A stretch of 64,000 bases of DNA, taken from the NCBI RefSeq assembly GCF_000022025.1, contig NC_011886.1, positions 4,075,942 through 4,139,941 on the forward strand. The letters run 5' to 3'. The notes under the pieces were generated by a model. That model saw only the letters and a program-made list of their open reading frames with translations, was not told the origin of the DNA and made no database searches. Both the position numbers and the translations under genes were made by a program. The DNA comes from Pseudarthrobacter chlorophenolicus A6 (GTDB taxonomy: Bacteria; Actinomycetota; Actinomycetes; Actinomycetales; Micrococcaceae). Position 1 is the first letter of the stretch. Each line of letters begins with the position of its first letter. Below are positions 52,131 to 60,868 of the stretch, one piece after another.

Positions 52131-54095
52131 ATGCCAGCGAAGATTCCGGCCGTCGTGTTCATCGGCGGCGGACCGCGCACGGCCGGCGTCCTTGAGCGGA
52201 TCGCCGCCAACCGGCCGGATGTTTTTGCCGGGCCGCTGGAGATCCATGTGGTGGAGCCGCACGTTCCTGGCTCGGGCCGCATCTGGCGGTACGACCAGGA
52301 CCCGGGCCTGCTGCTGAATTCCATGGCCGCGGACATCACCATGTTCACGGACGAGTCCGTGGCCTGCGACGGCCCGGCCGTTGCCGGCCCCGGACTGGTG
52401 GAGTGGACCGCCGGTGTCCTGAACGGTTCCATCGCCGATGTGCCGGACTTCCCGCAGCACCTGCAGGACCAGCTCCGGGCACTTCGCGGCACCACGTTCC
52501 CCACCCGCCAGCTGCAGAGCCAGTACCTCGAATGGTTCTTCCGCCGGGCCGCCAGGGCACTGAACCGCAGCGTGACCACCCACCGGAGCACCGCCGTCGG
52601 GATCTCCACCCTTGGGGACGGCCGGCACGAGGTCTCCCTGGCCAACGGCCGGACGCTGCACGCGGACATCCTGGTGACCGCCCTGGGCCACACCGATTCG
52701 CTTCCGGACGCCGCCTCCACCGGTTACGCCAAGTTCGCGGCCCGGCACGGCGGCTACCATGCGGCACCCAGCTACACCACCGACGTCGACTACTCAGGCA
52801 TCGCCCCGGGACAGGACGTCATCGTCGCCGGCATGGGCCTGGCTTTCGTGGACCTGCTGGTCATCCTGATGGAGGGCCGCGGCGGCCGGTTCGAGGAAAC
52901 GCACGACGGCGGGCTGCGCTACCTTCCGTCCGGACGGGAACCGCGGCTGTGGGCCGGGTCGCGCCGCGGCGTGCCCTACCACTCCAAGATCTCCGCAACC
53001 CTTCGCGGCGAGGCTCCCGGACCATTGCGGTTCTTCACCACTGCCGCTGTGGAAGCCCTGCTCCAGAGCCACGGGGAGCTGGACTTCCACCAACACCTCT
53101 GGCCGCTGGTGGCCAAGGAAGCCGGGTACTACTATTACCGCGAGCTCCTCACGGGAAGCCCGGAGCGGGCCGCCATGGACTGGGATTCGTTCGCTGCACA
53201 CTACGCCGGACTGGACTGGTACAGCAGCGAGCGCGCGGACCTCGTGGCTGCCGCCGTCCCGGACGATGCCCTGCACCTGGACCTGGAACGGCTGGACCGG
53301 CCCTTCGACGGGCGCCGCTTCGCGGACCACCGTGCCGTGCAGGATGCCGTTGCCGGATACATCGAACACGACCTCGCCCTCCGCGACAGCCCGGACCATC
53401 CAGAGACCCTCGCCCTGTTCCTGGCCCTGCTGCACGTGTACATGGAGGTGGGCCGGGTGGTCCCCGCGGACCGGCTGAACGCCCGGTCCCAGCAGACCAT
53501 CCATGGTTGGTGGCACGGGTTCTTCAGCTTCGTCGACTCCGGGCCTCCGCCCCACCGCCTGCGGCAGATGCTGGCCCTGCATCATGCCGGGCTGCTGCAG
53601 TTCCTGGGACCGGGTATTGAGGTAGGCACCGATGAGGCCACGGGAACCTTCGTTGCCGTATCCCCGCTATCCGACGCTGCAGTTTCGGCGCGGGCGTTCA
53701 TCGAGGCCAGGTTGCCGGCCACGTCCGTGGTCCGGTCGCTCAACCCGGTGCTGGCCTCGCTGCACGGCAGCGGGCTGGGAACCGAGCAGCAGCTGCTGAC
53801 TGCGGACGGTATCCACTCCACCGGCAAACTGCTGGTCACCCCGCAGCACCGGCTGGTGGGAGCGGACGGCACCCCGCAGGACACCGTATTCGGCGTCGGG
53901 CCCGGAACGTCCGGCTGGGGTGCCGGGGCGTTTGCCCGGCCGCGCACCAACGCCGCCCCCTTCCGGGAAAATGATGCCTTGGCCCGGACCATCCTGGGCA
54001 CGGCCCGCAGCCTTGCCGGGGAAAAATCCGCCACAATATCCCCAGAGCCGGCCGCCGCCGGCCGGAACCAGACCCTGACAAGGAACCACCGGTGA
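52131..54095 (+). CDS. FAD/NAD(P)-binding protein (NAD_binding_9-like)
   Basis: The 654-aa protein begins with a dinucleotide motif (VVFIGGGPRTAGVLERIAAN), followed by VVEPHVPGSGRIWRYDQ, a second Rossmann stretch (QDVIVAGMGLAFVDLLVILM), and a long C-terminal part. It resembles NAD_binding_9 proteins of unknown reaction that resemble N-hydroxylating or amine monooxygenases. ATG 52131 has AGGAG upstream. It is divergent from the LLM/ABC operon and overlaps the GNAT gene, suggesting a joint step such as oxidation of an acylated substrate. Function uncertain. Confidence 0.78.
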   Translation: MPAKIPAVVFIGGGPRTAGVLERIAANRPDVFAGPLEIHVVEPHVPGSGRIWRYDQDPGLLLNSMAADITMFTDESVACDGPAVAGPGLVEWTAGVLNGSIADVPDFPQHLQDQLRALRGTTFPTRQLQSQYLEWFFRRAARALNRSVTTHRSTAVGISTLGDGRHEVSLANGRTLHADILVTALGHTDSLPDAASTGYAKFAARHGGYHAAPSYTTDVDYSGIAPGQDVIVAGMGLAFVDLLVILMEGRGGRFEETHDGGLRYLPSGREPRLWAGSRRGVPYHSKISATLRGEAPGPLRFFTTAAVEALLQSHGELDFHQHLWPLVAKEAGYYYYRELLTGSPERAAMDWDSFAAHYAGLDWYSSERADLVAAAVPDDALHLDLERLDRPFDGRRFADHRAVQDAVAGYIEHDLALRDSPDHPETLALFLALLHVYMEVGRVVPADRLNARSQQTIHGWWHGFFSFVDSGPPPHRLRQMLALHHAGLLQFLGPGIEVGTDEATGTFVAVSPLSDAAVSARAFIEARLPATSVVRSLNPVLASLHGSGLGTEQQLLTADGIHSTGKLLVTPQHRLVGADGTPQDTVFGVGPGTSGWGAGAFARPRTNAAPFRENDALARTILGTARSLAGEKSATISPEPAAAGRNQTLTRNHR

Positions 54096-54643
54096 CAGCA
54101 GAACCAGAAGTCCAGCCCCGCCCCCTGGACCGCGCGGCCCTGGAGGTCCTCATCCTGCCCATGCAGGATCCCCGGGTCAGGCCGCTCCTGGACGAACTCG
54201 CCGTCGAATACGACACCCGCTACGGGGACCTGTTCGGGGACGGTGCCGCGGCCGAGGAACTGAACCGCTACCCGGCGGCCGAGTTCGAAGGTCCCTCCGG
54301 CGCCCTGCTCATCATCCAGGAACACGGCGAATCCATTGCCGGCGGCGCGTTCCGCCGGTATGACCCCACCACGGCGGAACTGAAGCGGATCTGGACCCAC
54401 TCGGCCCACCGCCGTCGCGGCCTGGCCCGCCTGGTGCTCGCCGAGCTGGAAGCCCTGGCAGCTGCCCGCGGCTACACCAGCCTGTACCTGACCACCGGGC
54501 CGCGGCAGCCCGAAGCCAAATACCTGTACCTGCGCGCCGGCTACCAGGCACAGTTCGACCTGGCCGCTGACCCCGAGACCATCGGCGCGCTGGCGTTCAC
54601 CAAGGACCTCCCGGCCGCGGGCACCGGTACAGCCCGGAACTAG
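54092..54643 (+). CDS. GNAT-family N-acetyltransferase
   Basis: The 183-aa protein has the acetyl-CoA pyrophosphate-binding pattern HRRRGLARLVLAELEALAAA preceded by the beta4-type strand ELKRIWTHSA, and a late YLYLRAGYQ segment. Start is GTG at 54092, overlapping the FAD gene stop by 4 nt. In the Bacillus ytmI locus a GNAT acetylates S-substituted cysteines before flavin-dependent oxidation; the same logic may hold here, although this enzyme's substrate is not shown. Confidence 0.85.
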   Translation: MTAEPEVQPRPLDRAALEVLILPMQDPRVRPLLDELAVEYDTRYGDLFGDGAAAEELNRYPAAEFEGPSGALLIIQEHGESIAGGAFRRYDPTTAELKRIWTHSAHRRRGLARLVLAELEALAAARGYTSLYLTTGPRQPEAKYLYLRAGYQAQFDLAADPETIGALAFTKDLPAAGTGTARN

Positions 54644-54691
54644 CCTTCCTGACACCTCGGCAGATGCACCGCCCGCCGCTAAGCTAGCGCC

Positions 54692-56434
54692 ATGGCGAAC
54701 AAAACCACAGCAGAGAAGCTTGCCACCATCCAGAAGGGTTACGCCCTGGAAGGCGCCACCATCGAGCTGGGGGCCGCCCTGATCGACGGCGAACTCCACA
54801 AGGACGCGCCGGTGCGGCTGCCGCTGGCCATGATGAACCGGCACGGCTTGGTGGCCGGAGCCACCGGTACCGGCAAGACCGTCACGCTGCACATGATGGC
54901 CGAACAGCTCTCTGCCGCCGGTGTGCCTGTCTTCCTGGCGGACATCAAGGGTGACCTCTCCGGGCTGGCCACTGCCGCCGCCGGCAGCGAGAAGCTCCTG
55001 GCCCGCACCCAGAGCATTGGCCAGGACTGGCACGGCAAGACCTTCCCGGTGGAGTTCCTGGCGCTGGGCGGCGACGGCAACGGCATTCCCGTCCGGGCCA
55101 CGGTGACTTCGTTCGGGCCCATCCTGCTCTCGCGGATCATGGAGCTCAACGACACCCAGGAATCCAGCCTGCAGCTGGTCTTCTACTTTGCGGACAAGAA
55201 CGGCCTGGAACTGATCGACCTCAAGGACCTCCGGGCGGTCATCCAGTTCCTCACCTCCGATGAAGGCAAGGATGAGCTCGAGCAGCTGGGCGGCCTCTCG
55301 AAGGCCACGGCCGGGGTAATCCTGCGTGAACTGGTCACCCTCGAAGCCCAGGGCCTGGAGAAGTTCTTCGGCGAACCGGAGTTTGATACCGCCGAACTGC
55401 TGCGCACCGCGCCGGATGGCCGCGGCGTGGTCACCTGCCTGGAGCTTCCGACGCTGCAGAACAAGCCCATGCTGTTCTCCACGTTCCTCATGTGGCTGCT
55501 CGCCGACCTCTTCGAAGACCTCCCCGAAGCCGGCGACCTGGACAAGCCCAAGCTGGTCTTCTTCCTCGACGAGGCGCACCTGCTGTTCAACGGCGCCTCC
55601 AAGGCTTTCCTGGACGCCATCACCTCCACCGTCCGGCTGATCCGGTCCAAGGGCGTGGGCATCTTCTTCGTCACCCAAACCCCCAAGGATGTCCCTGCCG
55701 ACGTCCTCGGCCAGCTGGCCAACCGGGTCCAGCACGCGCTGCGGGCCTTCACGCCGGAGGACGCCAAGGCCCTCAAGGCCACGGTGTCCACGTTCCCGCT
55801 CAGCGACTACGACCTCGAAGAGACGCTGACGTCGGCCGGCATCGGTGAAGCGGTCATTACCGTCATGAATGACAAGGGTGCCCCCACCCCGGTGGCCCTC
55901 ACCCGGCTGCGGGCCCCCGAATCTGTCATGGGTCCCAGCGACGAGGCCCTGGTCCGGAGCACCGTGGCCGGGTCCGCGCTGCTGGAGAAGTACGGCACCG
56001 CGGTGGACAACCCCTCCGCGTACGAGAAGCTCACCGGCAAGACGGCAGCACCTACCGGTCCCGCGGCATCCGGTGCTCCCTCCGGGACGCCGGTTTCTTC
56101 CGGTACTTCCGCGGAGGCCGACGTCGATGCCGAGGCTCGACGCATCGAAGAGGAAATCCTGGGCCGGCCCAGCAGCAGGCCGTCGCGTAACAGTTCCGGC
56201 AGGGACGGCGCTCCCGAAAGGGCCGGCACTGCCCCTGCTCCGCGGGCGCCCCGTGCCCCCGAGCCCCAGCGCCAATCCCAGCCGGGCGGTGGAATCATGG
56301 GCGATCTGGGTGGCGTGCTGGGCGGCGCCCTGGGTGGCGGGCTGAAGAGCATGGCCCGGTCCGTAGGCACCCAGCTGGGCCGTGAGCTGCTGCGCGGCAT
56401 GTTCGGCACATCGTCCAGGCGTCGCCGCCGCTGA
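54692..56434 (+). CDS. HerA-like ATPase, DUF853/YjgR type
   Basis: The 580-aa P-loop NTPase has Walker A GATGTGKT (56-63), Walker B VFFLDEAHLL (about 288-297), and a sensor segment FFVTQTPKDVP. It matches the DUF853 group related to HerA/FtsK DNA translocases. The C-terminal 120 residues are Pro/Ala/Gly-rich, with a Gly-rich run and a final basic RRRRR tail. TAAGCT at 54680-54685 is a -10 box 6 nt before the ATG, so the mRNA is likely leaderless. A role in DNA processing is inferred; no nuclease partner is adjacent. Confidence 0.88.
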   Translation: MANKTTAEKLATIQKGYALEGATIELGAALIDGELHKDAPVRLPLAMMNRHGLVAGATGTGKTVTLHMMAEQLSAAGVPVFLADIKGDLSGLATAAAGSEKLLARTQSIGQDWHGKTFPVEFLALGGDGNGIPVRATVTSFGPILLSRIMELNDTQESSLQLVFYFADKNGLELIDLKDLRAVIQFLTSDEGKDELEQLGGLSKATAGVILRELVTLEAQGLEKFFGEPEFDTAELLRTAPDGRGVVTCLELPTLQNKPMLFSTFLMWLLADLFEDLPEAGDLDKPKLVFFLDEAHLLFNGASKAFLDAITSTVRLIRSKGVGIFFVTQTPKDVPADVLGQLANRVQHALRAFTPEDAKALKATVSTFPLSDYDLEETLTSAGIGEAVITVMNDKGAPTPVALTRLRAPESVMGPSDEALVRSTVAGSALLEKYGTAVDNPSAYEKLTGKTAAPTGPAASGAPSGTPVSSGTSAEADVDAEARRIEEEILGRPSSRPSRNSSGRDGAPERAGTAPAPRAPRAPEPQRQSQPGGGIMGDLGGVLGGALGGGLKSMARSVGTQLGRELLRGMFGTSSRRRRR

Positions 56435-56628
56435 CCCGGGGCCCCAGGCGAGGGATCCGCGGACCCCGCCAGGGCCGGGCCGTGCCGGATCAAAGGTGCG
56501 GCCGGGCACTCTCCGTGCCGGCGTCGTCGGGCGCTGTCCCTGCAGCCAACCACCGACTGCTGCCGGAATTAGGGGAGGCGCCGACTTTAGTGTGCCAACG
56601 TACTGACGTTACTGTAAGAAACGTGCAG

Positions 56629-57621
56629 ATGAGTCAAGCGTTGGTGAGGATAGCGGCCGGATGGCTGCTGGGCCTCATGCTTGCCGTGGCCGGAGCCATT
56701 GTGGCCATCAACCTGGTCAACAGCACAGTGGCCAGCCCGCAGCAGCCGGTGCGGGAGTATATTGACGCCCTGCAGAACGGGGACGGCGGCAAGGCGCTGG
56801 GCCTCCTGCGGGCCACCGTTCCGCCCAGCAACGCCGCCATGCTCGACGGCACGGCCCTGCAGACTGCTGCGTCGAGGCTCAGCAACGTCCAGATCGGCGA
56901 ACCGGAAGAACGTCCGGACAACCGCGTGGCAGTGCCGATGGACTACACCATTGACGGCAGCCGGCTCAGCACCGAATTCGTGCTGCAGAAGACCGGTACC
57001 GAATGGATCTTCTTCAACACCTGGGCCTTTGTTCCTTCCCGGCTCCCCACGGTGGACATCACCGTGGTGAACGGCAGCGAGGCCAACATCAACGGCGTCC
57101 CCGTGAACATGCCCAACGGCCGGAACTCCTTCGCCGTGTTCTATCCCGGCGAATACGAGGCGTCGCTCGATGGGCAGTACTTCTCCGCCCCCGCCAGCCG
57201 CGCCACGGTGACCGGGCGGGACACCCCCGTAGCTCCGCTGAACCTGCTGACCCAAGCCACCGGCAAGCTCAAGGAGGATGTGTCCGCCAAGGTCCGTGAA
57301 TTCCTTGATGGCTGCGCCGCCGAGGCCCAGAAGGAGCAGCGGCTGCAGCCCGACTGCCCTTTCTACTACGCCAGCAACAACAGGGTGCAGGACGGCAGCA
57401 TCAAGTGGTCCGTCACCGAGTACCCCAACGTCTCCATCGAACCCTTTGACGGCCGCTGGGTGGTCTCGCCGCTGGACGGAAAAGCCAAGGTGGAGGCCCT
57501 GCAGCAAAACTCCTTCACCGGAGTCTGGTACCCGCTGGACGAAGAGGTGGACTTCAGCTTCACCACCCGCCTGGACGTCTCCGGCGACACCGTGAAGGTC
57601 ACTCCCCAGCTGAGCTTCTAG
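56629..57621 (+). CDS. Membrane-anchored extracytoplasmic protein, hypothetical
   Basis: The 330-aa protein has one N-terminal membrane segment (ALVRIAAGWLLGLMLAVAGA, about 4-23), then a predicted extracellular part beginning SPQQPVREYIDALQNGDGGK, which resembles NTF2-like or DUF4878 stress proteins. No lipobox was seen. Start is uncertain: ATG 56629 puts the membrane helix at the N-terminus, but a GTG at 56590 preceded by GGGGAGG is an alternative, and the frame is open from 56482. It lies after the HerA-like gene; function unknown. Confidence 0.7.
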   Translation: MSQALVRIAAGWLLGLMLAVAGAIVAINLVNSTVASPQQPVREYIDALQNGDGGKALGLLRATVPPSNAAMLDGTALQTAASRLSNVQIGEPEERPDNRVAVPMDYTIDGSRLSTEFVLQKTGTEWIFFNTWAFVPSRLPTVDITVVNGSEANINGVPVNMPNGRNSFAVFYPGEYEASLDGQYFSAPASRATVTGRDTPVAPLNLLTQATGKLKEDVSAKVREFLDGCAAEAQKEQRLQPDCPFYYASNNRVQDGSIKWSVTEYPNVSIEPFDGRWVVSPLDGKAKVEALQQNSFTGVWYPLDEEVDFSFTTRLDVSGDTVKVTPQLSF

Positions 57622-57801
57622 GGCTGCTGGGGCTGTCGTTTCTGGTCTTCAGCCAAACTGGCCCAGTATTCCGGCTGGTTTATTGGTCCAGCGTCACGCC
57701 GAGCACCCTTTTGGGCTACAGTCCCCTCACGATCCCCGGATTTCCGGGGTTCCGGATGTTCCAATCGGCCAAAACCGTGCCCTGCGTGACAGCCGGACCC
57801 G

Positions 57802-58680
57802 TCATTGCCGGCGACTCAGAACCTGCAAGACCTGCGACACCATGGCAGCGGGATGGAACACCACATCCGAGTAGTAATACCGCAGGGCCGTATATCCCTG
57901 GCGAATGGATTCATTGTTGCGCCGATGGTCCTTCTGAACCTGTTTCCACTCAGCGTGGTGCCGGCCGTCCAGTTCCACCACCAGCCAGCCATCCAGCAGC
58001 AGGTCAACGTATCCCACCCGCTCCAGATAGACCTGGGTTTCAACCCGGATGCCGGCCCGCCGGAAATACGTCCGGGCCAGAGTTTCCAGCAGTGAGTCGG
58101 CTCCCGTGTCCACCCACTCCAAGACTGCTCTCGCCTTACCGTTTCGCTTCCCCGGCAAACGCTGGAGCAGGAACTCAAGGGTCATGTCACCGCGGTTCAC
58201 TGCGCACTCCACCATGACCAGGGACTCGGCAAACGGTAAGCACCGCAAGGCGTGGATCAGCACGTCGGCCAGCGCTGCCACCGGCTGATAAGACGCCGGT
58301 GGCAGGAGCAGCCCTGCGTGGTGAACAGCTCCGCCGGAGACAGACTCCCGGCGACGGTGATAGACGTGGCGCAGCCCATCCGTGGGCAGTGTCCACAGAC
58401 CGTAGGCCGCAGCAGCACTTGAACAGGTCAAGACCTCGCGGTTCCGCAGTGCGGCCACTAGATGCGGAGAGGCGGTTGGCAGCGCATACAGTCCGCGGTC
58501 GGGCTGTACCAGCCCTGCCCGGACGGCCCGGCGGAGGGAAGCGTCGTTTACCCCCAACCTTGCCAGTGCGGGCCTTCGGGCTGCCCCTCCGCAAATTTCC
58601 AGCGCCTTGTGCACGTCCATGCGGCCATGCTGGCTCTCCCCCAACCATCCATGCAGCTCCCGGCGGGCGTATGTGGACAA
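57802..58680 (-). CDS. DUF559-domain protein with N-terminal AbiEi-like helical region
   Basis: The 292-aa protein ends in a DUF559/Vsr-like endonuclease domain: VDLLLDGWLVVELDGRHHAE with the D-ELD-H arrangement, then NNESIRQGYTALRYYYSDV. The N-terminal part (LARLGVNDASLRRAVRAGLV, RGLYALPTASPHLVAAL) resembles the winged-helix/AbiEi antitoxin-like domain often fused to it. No toxin or modification gene is adjacent. The ATG at 58680 was kept; ATG 58620 is an alternative. A DNA-related role is plausible, but not demonstrated. Confidence 0.75.
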   Translation of the reverse strand: MSTYARRELHGWLGESQHGRMDVHKALEICGGAARRPALARLGVNDASLRRAVRAGLVQPDRGLYALPTASPHLVAALRNREVLTCSSAAAAYGLWTLPTDGLRHVYHRRRESVSGGAVHHAGLLLPPASYQPVAALADVLIHALRCLPFAESLVMVECAVNRGDMTLEFLLQRLPGKRNGKARAVLEWVDTGADSLLETLARTYFRRAGIRVETQVYLERVGYVDLLLDGWLVVELDGRHHAEWKQVQKDHRRNNESIRQGYTALRYYYSDVVFHPAAMVSQVLQVLSRRQ

Positions 58681-58780
58681 CGGTGCGCGTTGGACCGCGT
58701 CACGGACAGCATGCTTTTGCGCCCTACACCTGCTGCAATCCCCGGAATTCCGCGGGAGATACGTTCCCGTGGACGCAAAA

Positions 58781-58818
58781 GGCTGCCGCCCGTGACGGTG
58801 GCGTCACGGGCGGCAGCC
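58781..58818 (-). terminator. Rho-independent terminator of the thioredoxin-NHL operon
   Basis: A perfect 16-bp stem (GGCTGCCGCCCGTGAC / GTCACGGGCGGCAGCC) with a 6-nt loop is followed on the minus strand by TTTTGCG. It lies 25 bp after the stop. Confidence 0.9.
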
Positions 58819-58843
58819 TGGAACTACGTGCGGCGGCGGCGCG

Positions 58844-60868
58844 TCAGTCCATTCCGCGGAGGTCCAGGACCAGTTCGGTGTCGCCGTCGGCCTGCAGCAG
58901 CACCGGGATGCCCCAGTCCTGCTGGTACAGGTGGCAGGCGGCGTGGTCCGGGATCTCGCCGTCCTCGGTCTCCGGCCCGTCGCAGGCTGCGGCACGGGCG
59001 GTAATGTGGAGCACTCCCTCGGGAACGTCCGGGGACAGCTCCAGCGTCCGCAGCAGCCCCACGGAGGTTCCGCCGCCGGACACCAGCAGCTCCGGCGGGG
59101 TGGAGGAGATCTTCAGCTGGGTGGGGTCGCCCCAGCGGTCGTCGAGCTTCTGCCCGGTGGGGGCGGTGAAGCGGACGGCCAATTCCAGCGGGCCGGGCGC
59201 CACGGGGCTCTTGGGACGCTGTGTCTGCGACGCGCCCTCGTCCACCTGCTGGGCTTCCTTGGGAATGGGCACGTACACAAGCTGGTGCTTGTTCGCCTCC
59301 ACCACCACCAGCAGCGGCTCCGAGCCGGCAGCCCCGGTGGCGTCCACAATCACGTCGGACGGCTCGGCGAGGCCACGGGCCAGCGTGGACACCGTGCCGG
59401 TGGCCGGGTCAAAGCGGCGGACGGCGCCGTTGTACGTGTCGGCGATGGCCACGGAACCGTCGGGCAGGACGGTCACACCGAGCGGGTGCTGCAGCCGCGC
59501 TTCGGCGGCAGTACCATCGCGGAAGCCGAAGTCGAACAAGCCCTTGCCCACGGCAGTCTTCACGGTGAGCGACCCGGTGTCGTCGATCACCAAGGTGCGC
59601 AGGGCCGACGTTTCCGAGTCGGCAACCCAGATGTTCCCGTCGGCGTCCTCGGCCAGTCCGGAGGACTGGGCGAACCAGGACTCGTGGGCGGGACCGTCCA
59701 GCAAACCTTCCAGTCCGTTGCCGGCCACGATGGCTACGGCTCCGGTGAGCGGGTCGAAGCTGAAGATCTGGTGCGTGCCGGCCATGGCCACCACCACAGC
59801 GTTCAGTTTGCGCGACCACACAACGTCCCAGGGCGAGCTCAGCGAGACGTCCAGGGGATCATTGCCCAGGGAACCGCTGAAGCCGGCACCGTCTTCGTCC
59901 ACGCGGGCGGGCCCGGTTTCCAGGAGCCGCTGCACCCCGTTGCCGGCAAGGGTCAATGCCTTGCCGTCCGTCAGGGACAGGCCGCGGAGGCGGTGGTTGA
60001 CCGAGTCGGCGATTACGACGTCGTAGCCCACCTTTGCTGCCACGTCTTCCGGCAGCAGGACCAGGCCTTGGGGTTCGTTGAACTGTGCTGTGGCGTCTTC
60101 CCCCGCGGCGGTTCCATCAGCGTAACCCTTCGTGCCCGAGCCATAGGTGGCCAGGACGGTCTCAAAGTCGGTGCCGAGTTCCACTAGGCGGTGGTGGCCG
60201 GTGTCGGTGACCAGCCAGGAACCCTTGCCGTCCGAACCGCTGGCTGCGGCACCCGCTGCCGCTCCGCCGTCGGACGCTTCCTCCGCAGCGGTGGACCCGC
60301 GGCCGGCGGGCAGGAAGAGCGCCTTGCCGGGGAAGCGGAGGGTGCCGGAGGTGGCCTCGGGGGCCACGTACGGGCCGGAGCCGCGGTGCAGCGTGCCCTT
60401 GGCCTCATGTTCGGCGATCAGCTCTGGGATCAGCACGGCCAGCCCGTCTGCGTGGCCCTCACCGGACAGGTGCGCCACGATGTAGCCCTCGGGGTCGATG
60501 ACCACCAGGGTGGGCCAGGCGCGGGCGGTGTAGGCCTTCCAGGTGTCCAGTTCGGGATCGTCCAGGACGGGGTGGTGGATCTCGTAGCGCTCCACGGCGG
60601 CGGCCAGGGCCACGGGGTCGGCCTCGTGCTCGAACTTGGGCGAGTGGACACCCACCGTCACCAGGACATCCGAGTACTGCTCCTCCAGCGGCCGCAGCTC
60701 GTCCAGGACGTGCAGGCAGTTGATGCAGCAGAAGGTCCAGAAATCGAGCAGCACGATCTTGCCGCGGAGGGCTTCAAGGTCCAGGGTTTTGCCACCGGTG
60801 TTCAGCCAGTTCCGGCCCACCAGTTCGGAGGCCCGGACCCGGGCATGGGTGCGTACGGTTTCGCTCAT
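58844..60868 (-). CDS. Thioredoxin-like/NHL-repeat fusion protein
   Basis: The 674-aa protein has an N-terminal AhpC/TSA-thioredoxin-like domain with a CCINC motif (47-51, CxxC at 48-51) and WPTLVVIDPEGYIVAHLSGE, then five or so NHL-type beta-propeller repeats (VTDTGHHRLVEL, IADSVNHRLRGL, VADSETSALRTL, IADTYNGAVRRF). This layout resembles the NHLRC2 family. No signal peptide is seen. Its start shares one base with the CtaG/CopD gene end (TGATG), so the two are cotranscribed, hinting at thiol or copper handling for cytochrome oxidase maturation; this is inference. Confidence 0.88.
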   Translation of the reverse strand: MSETVRTHARVRASELVGRNWLNTGGKTLDLEALRGKIVLLDFWTFCCINCLHVLDELRPLEEQYSDVLVTVGVHSPKFEHEADPVALAAAVERYEIHHPVLDDPELDTWKAYTARAWPTLVVIDPEGYIVAHLSGEGHADGLAVLIPELIAEHEAKGTLHRGSGPYVAPEATSGTLRFPGKALFLPAGRGSTAAEEASDGGAAAGAAASGSDGKGSWLVTDTGHHRLVELGTDFETVLATYGSGTKGYADGTAAGEDATAQFNEPQGLVLLPEDVAAKVGYDVVIADSVNHRLRGLSLTDGKALTLAGNGVQRLLETGPARVDEDGAGFSGSLGNDPLDVSLSSPWDVVWSRKLNAVVVAMAGTHQIFSFDPLTGAVAIVAGNGLEGLLDGPAHESWFAQSSGLAEDADGNIWVADSETSALRTLVIDDTGSLTVKTAVGKGLFDFGFRDGTAAEARLQHPLGVTVLPDGSVAIADTYNGAVRRFDPATGTVSTLARGLAEPSDVIVDATGAAGSEPLLVVVEANKHQLVYVPIPKEAQQVDEGASQTQRPKSPVAPGPLELAVRFTAPTGQKLDDRWGDPTQLKISSTPPELLVSGGGTSVGLLRTLELSPDVPEGVLHITARAAACDGPETEDGEIPDHAACHLYQQDWGIPVLLQADGDTELVLDLRGMD

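Noticed and set aside
53582..56509. 975-aa minus-strand frame across the FAD, GNAT and HerA-like genes
   Set aside because: It spans three well-supported genes on the other strand and its translation is low-complexity Gly/Arg/Val without any recognisable motif.
57802..58680. DUF559/AbiEi-like gene considered as half of a toxin-antitoxin pair
   Set aside because: No nucleotidyltransferase-type AbiEii toxin or other partner gene lies on either side.
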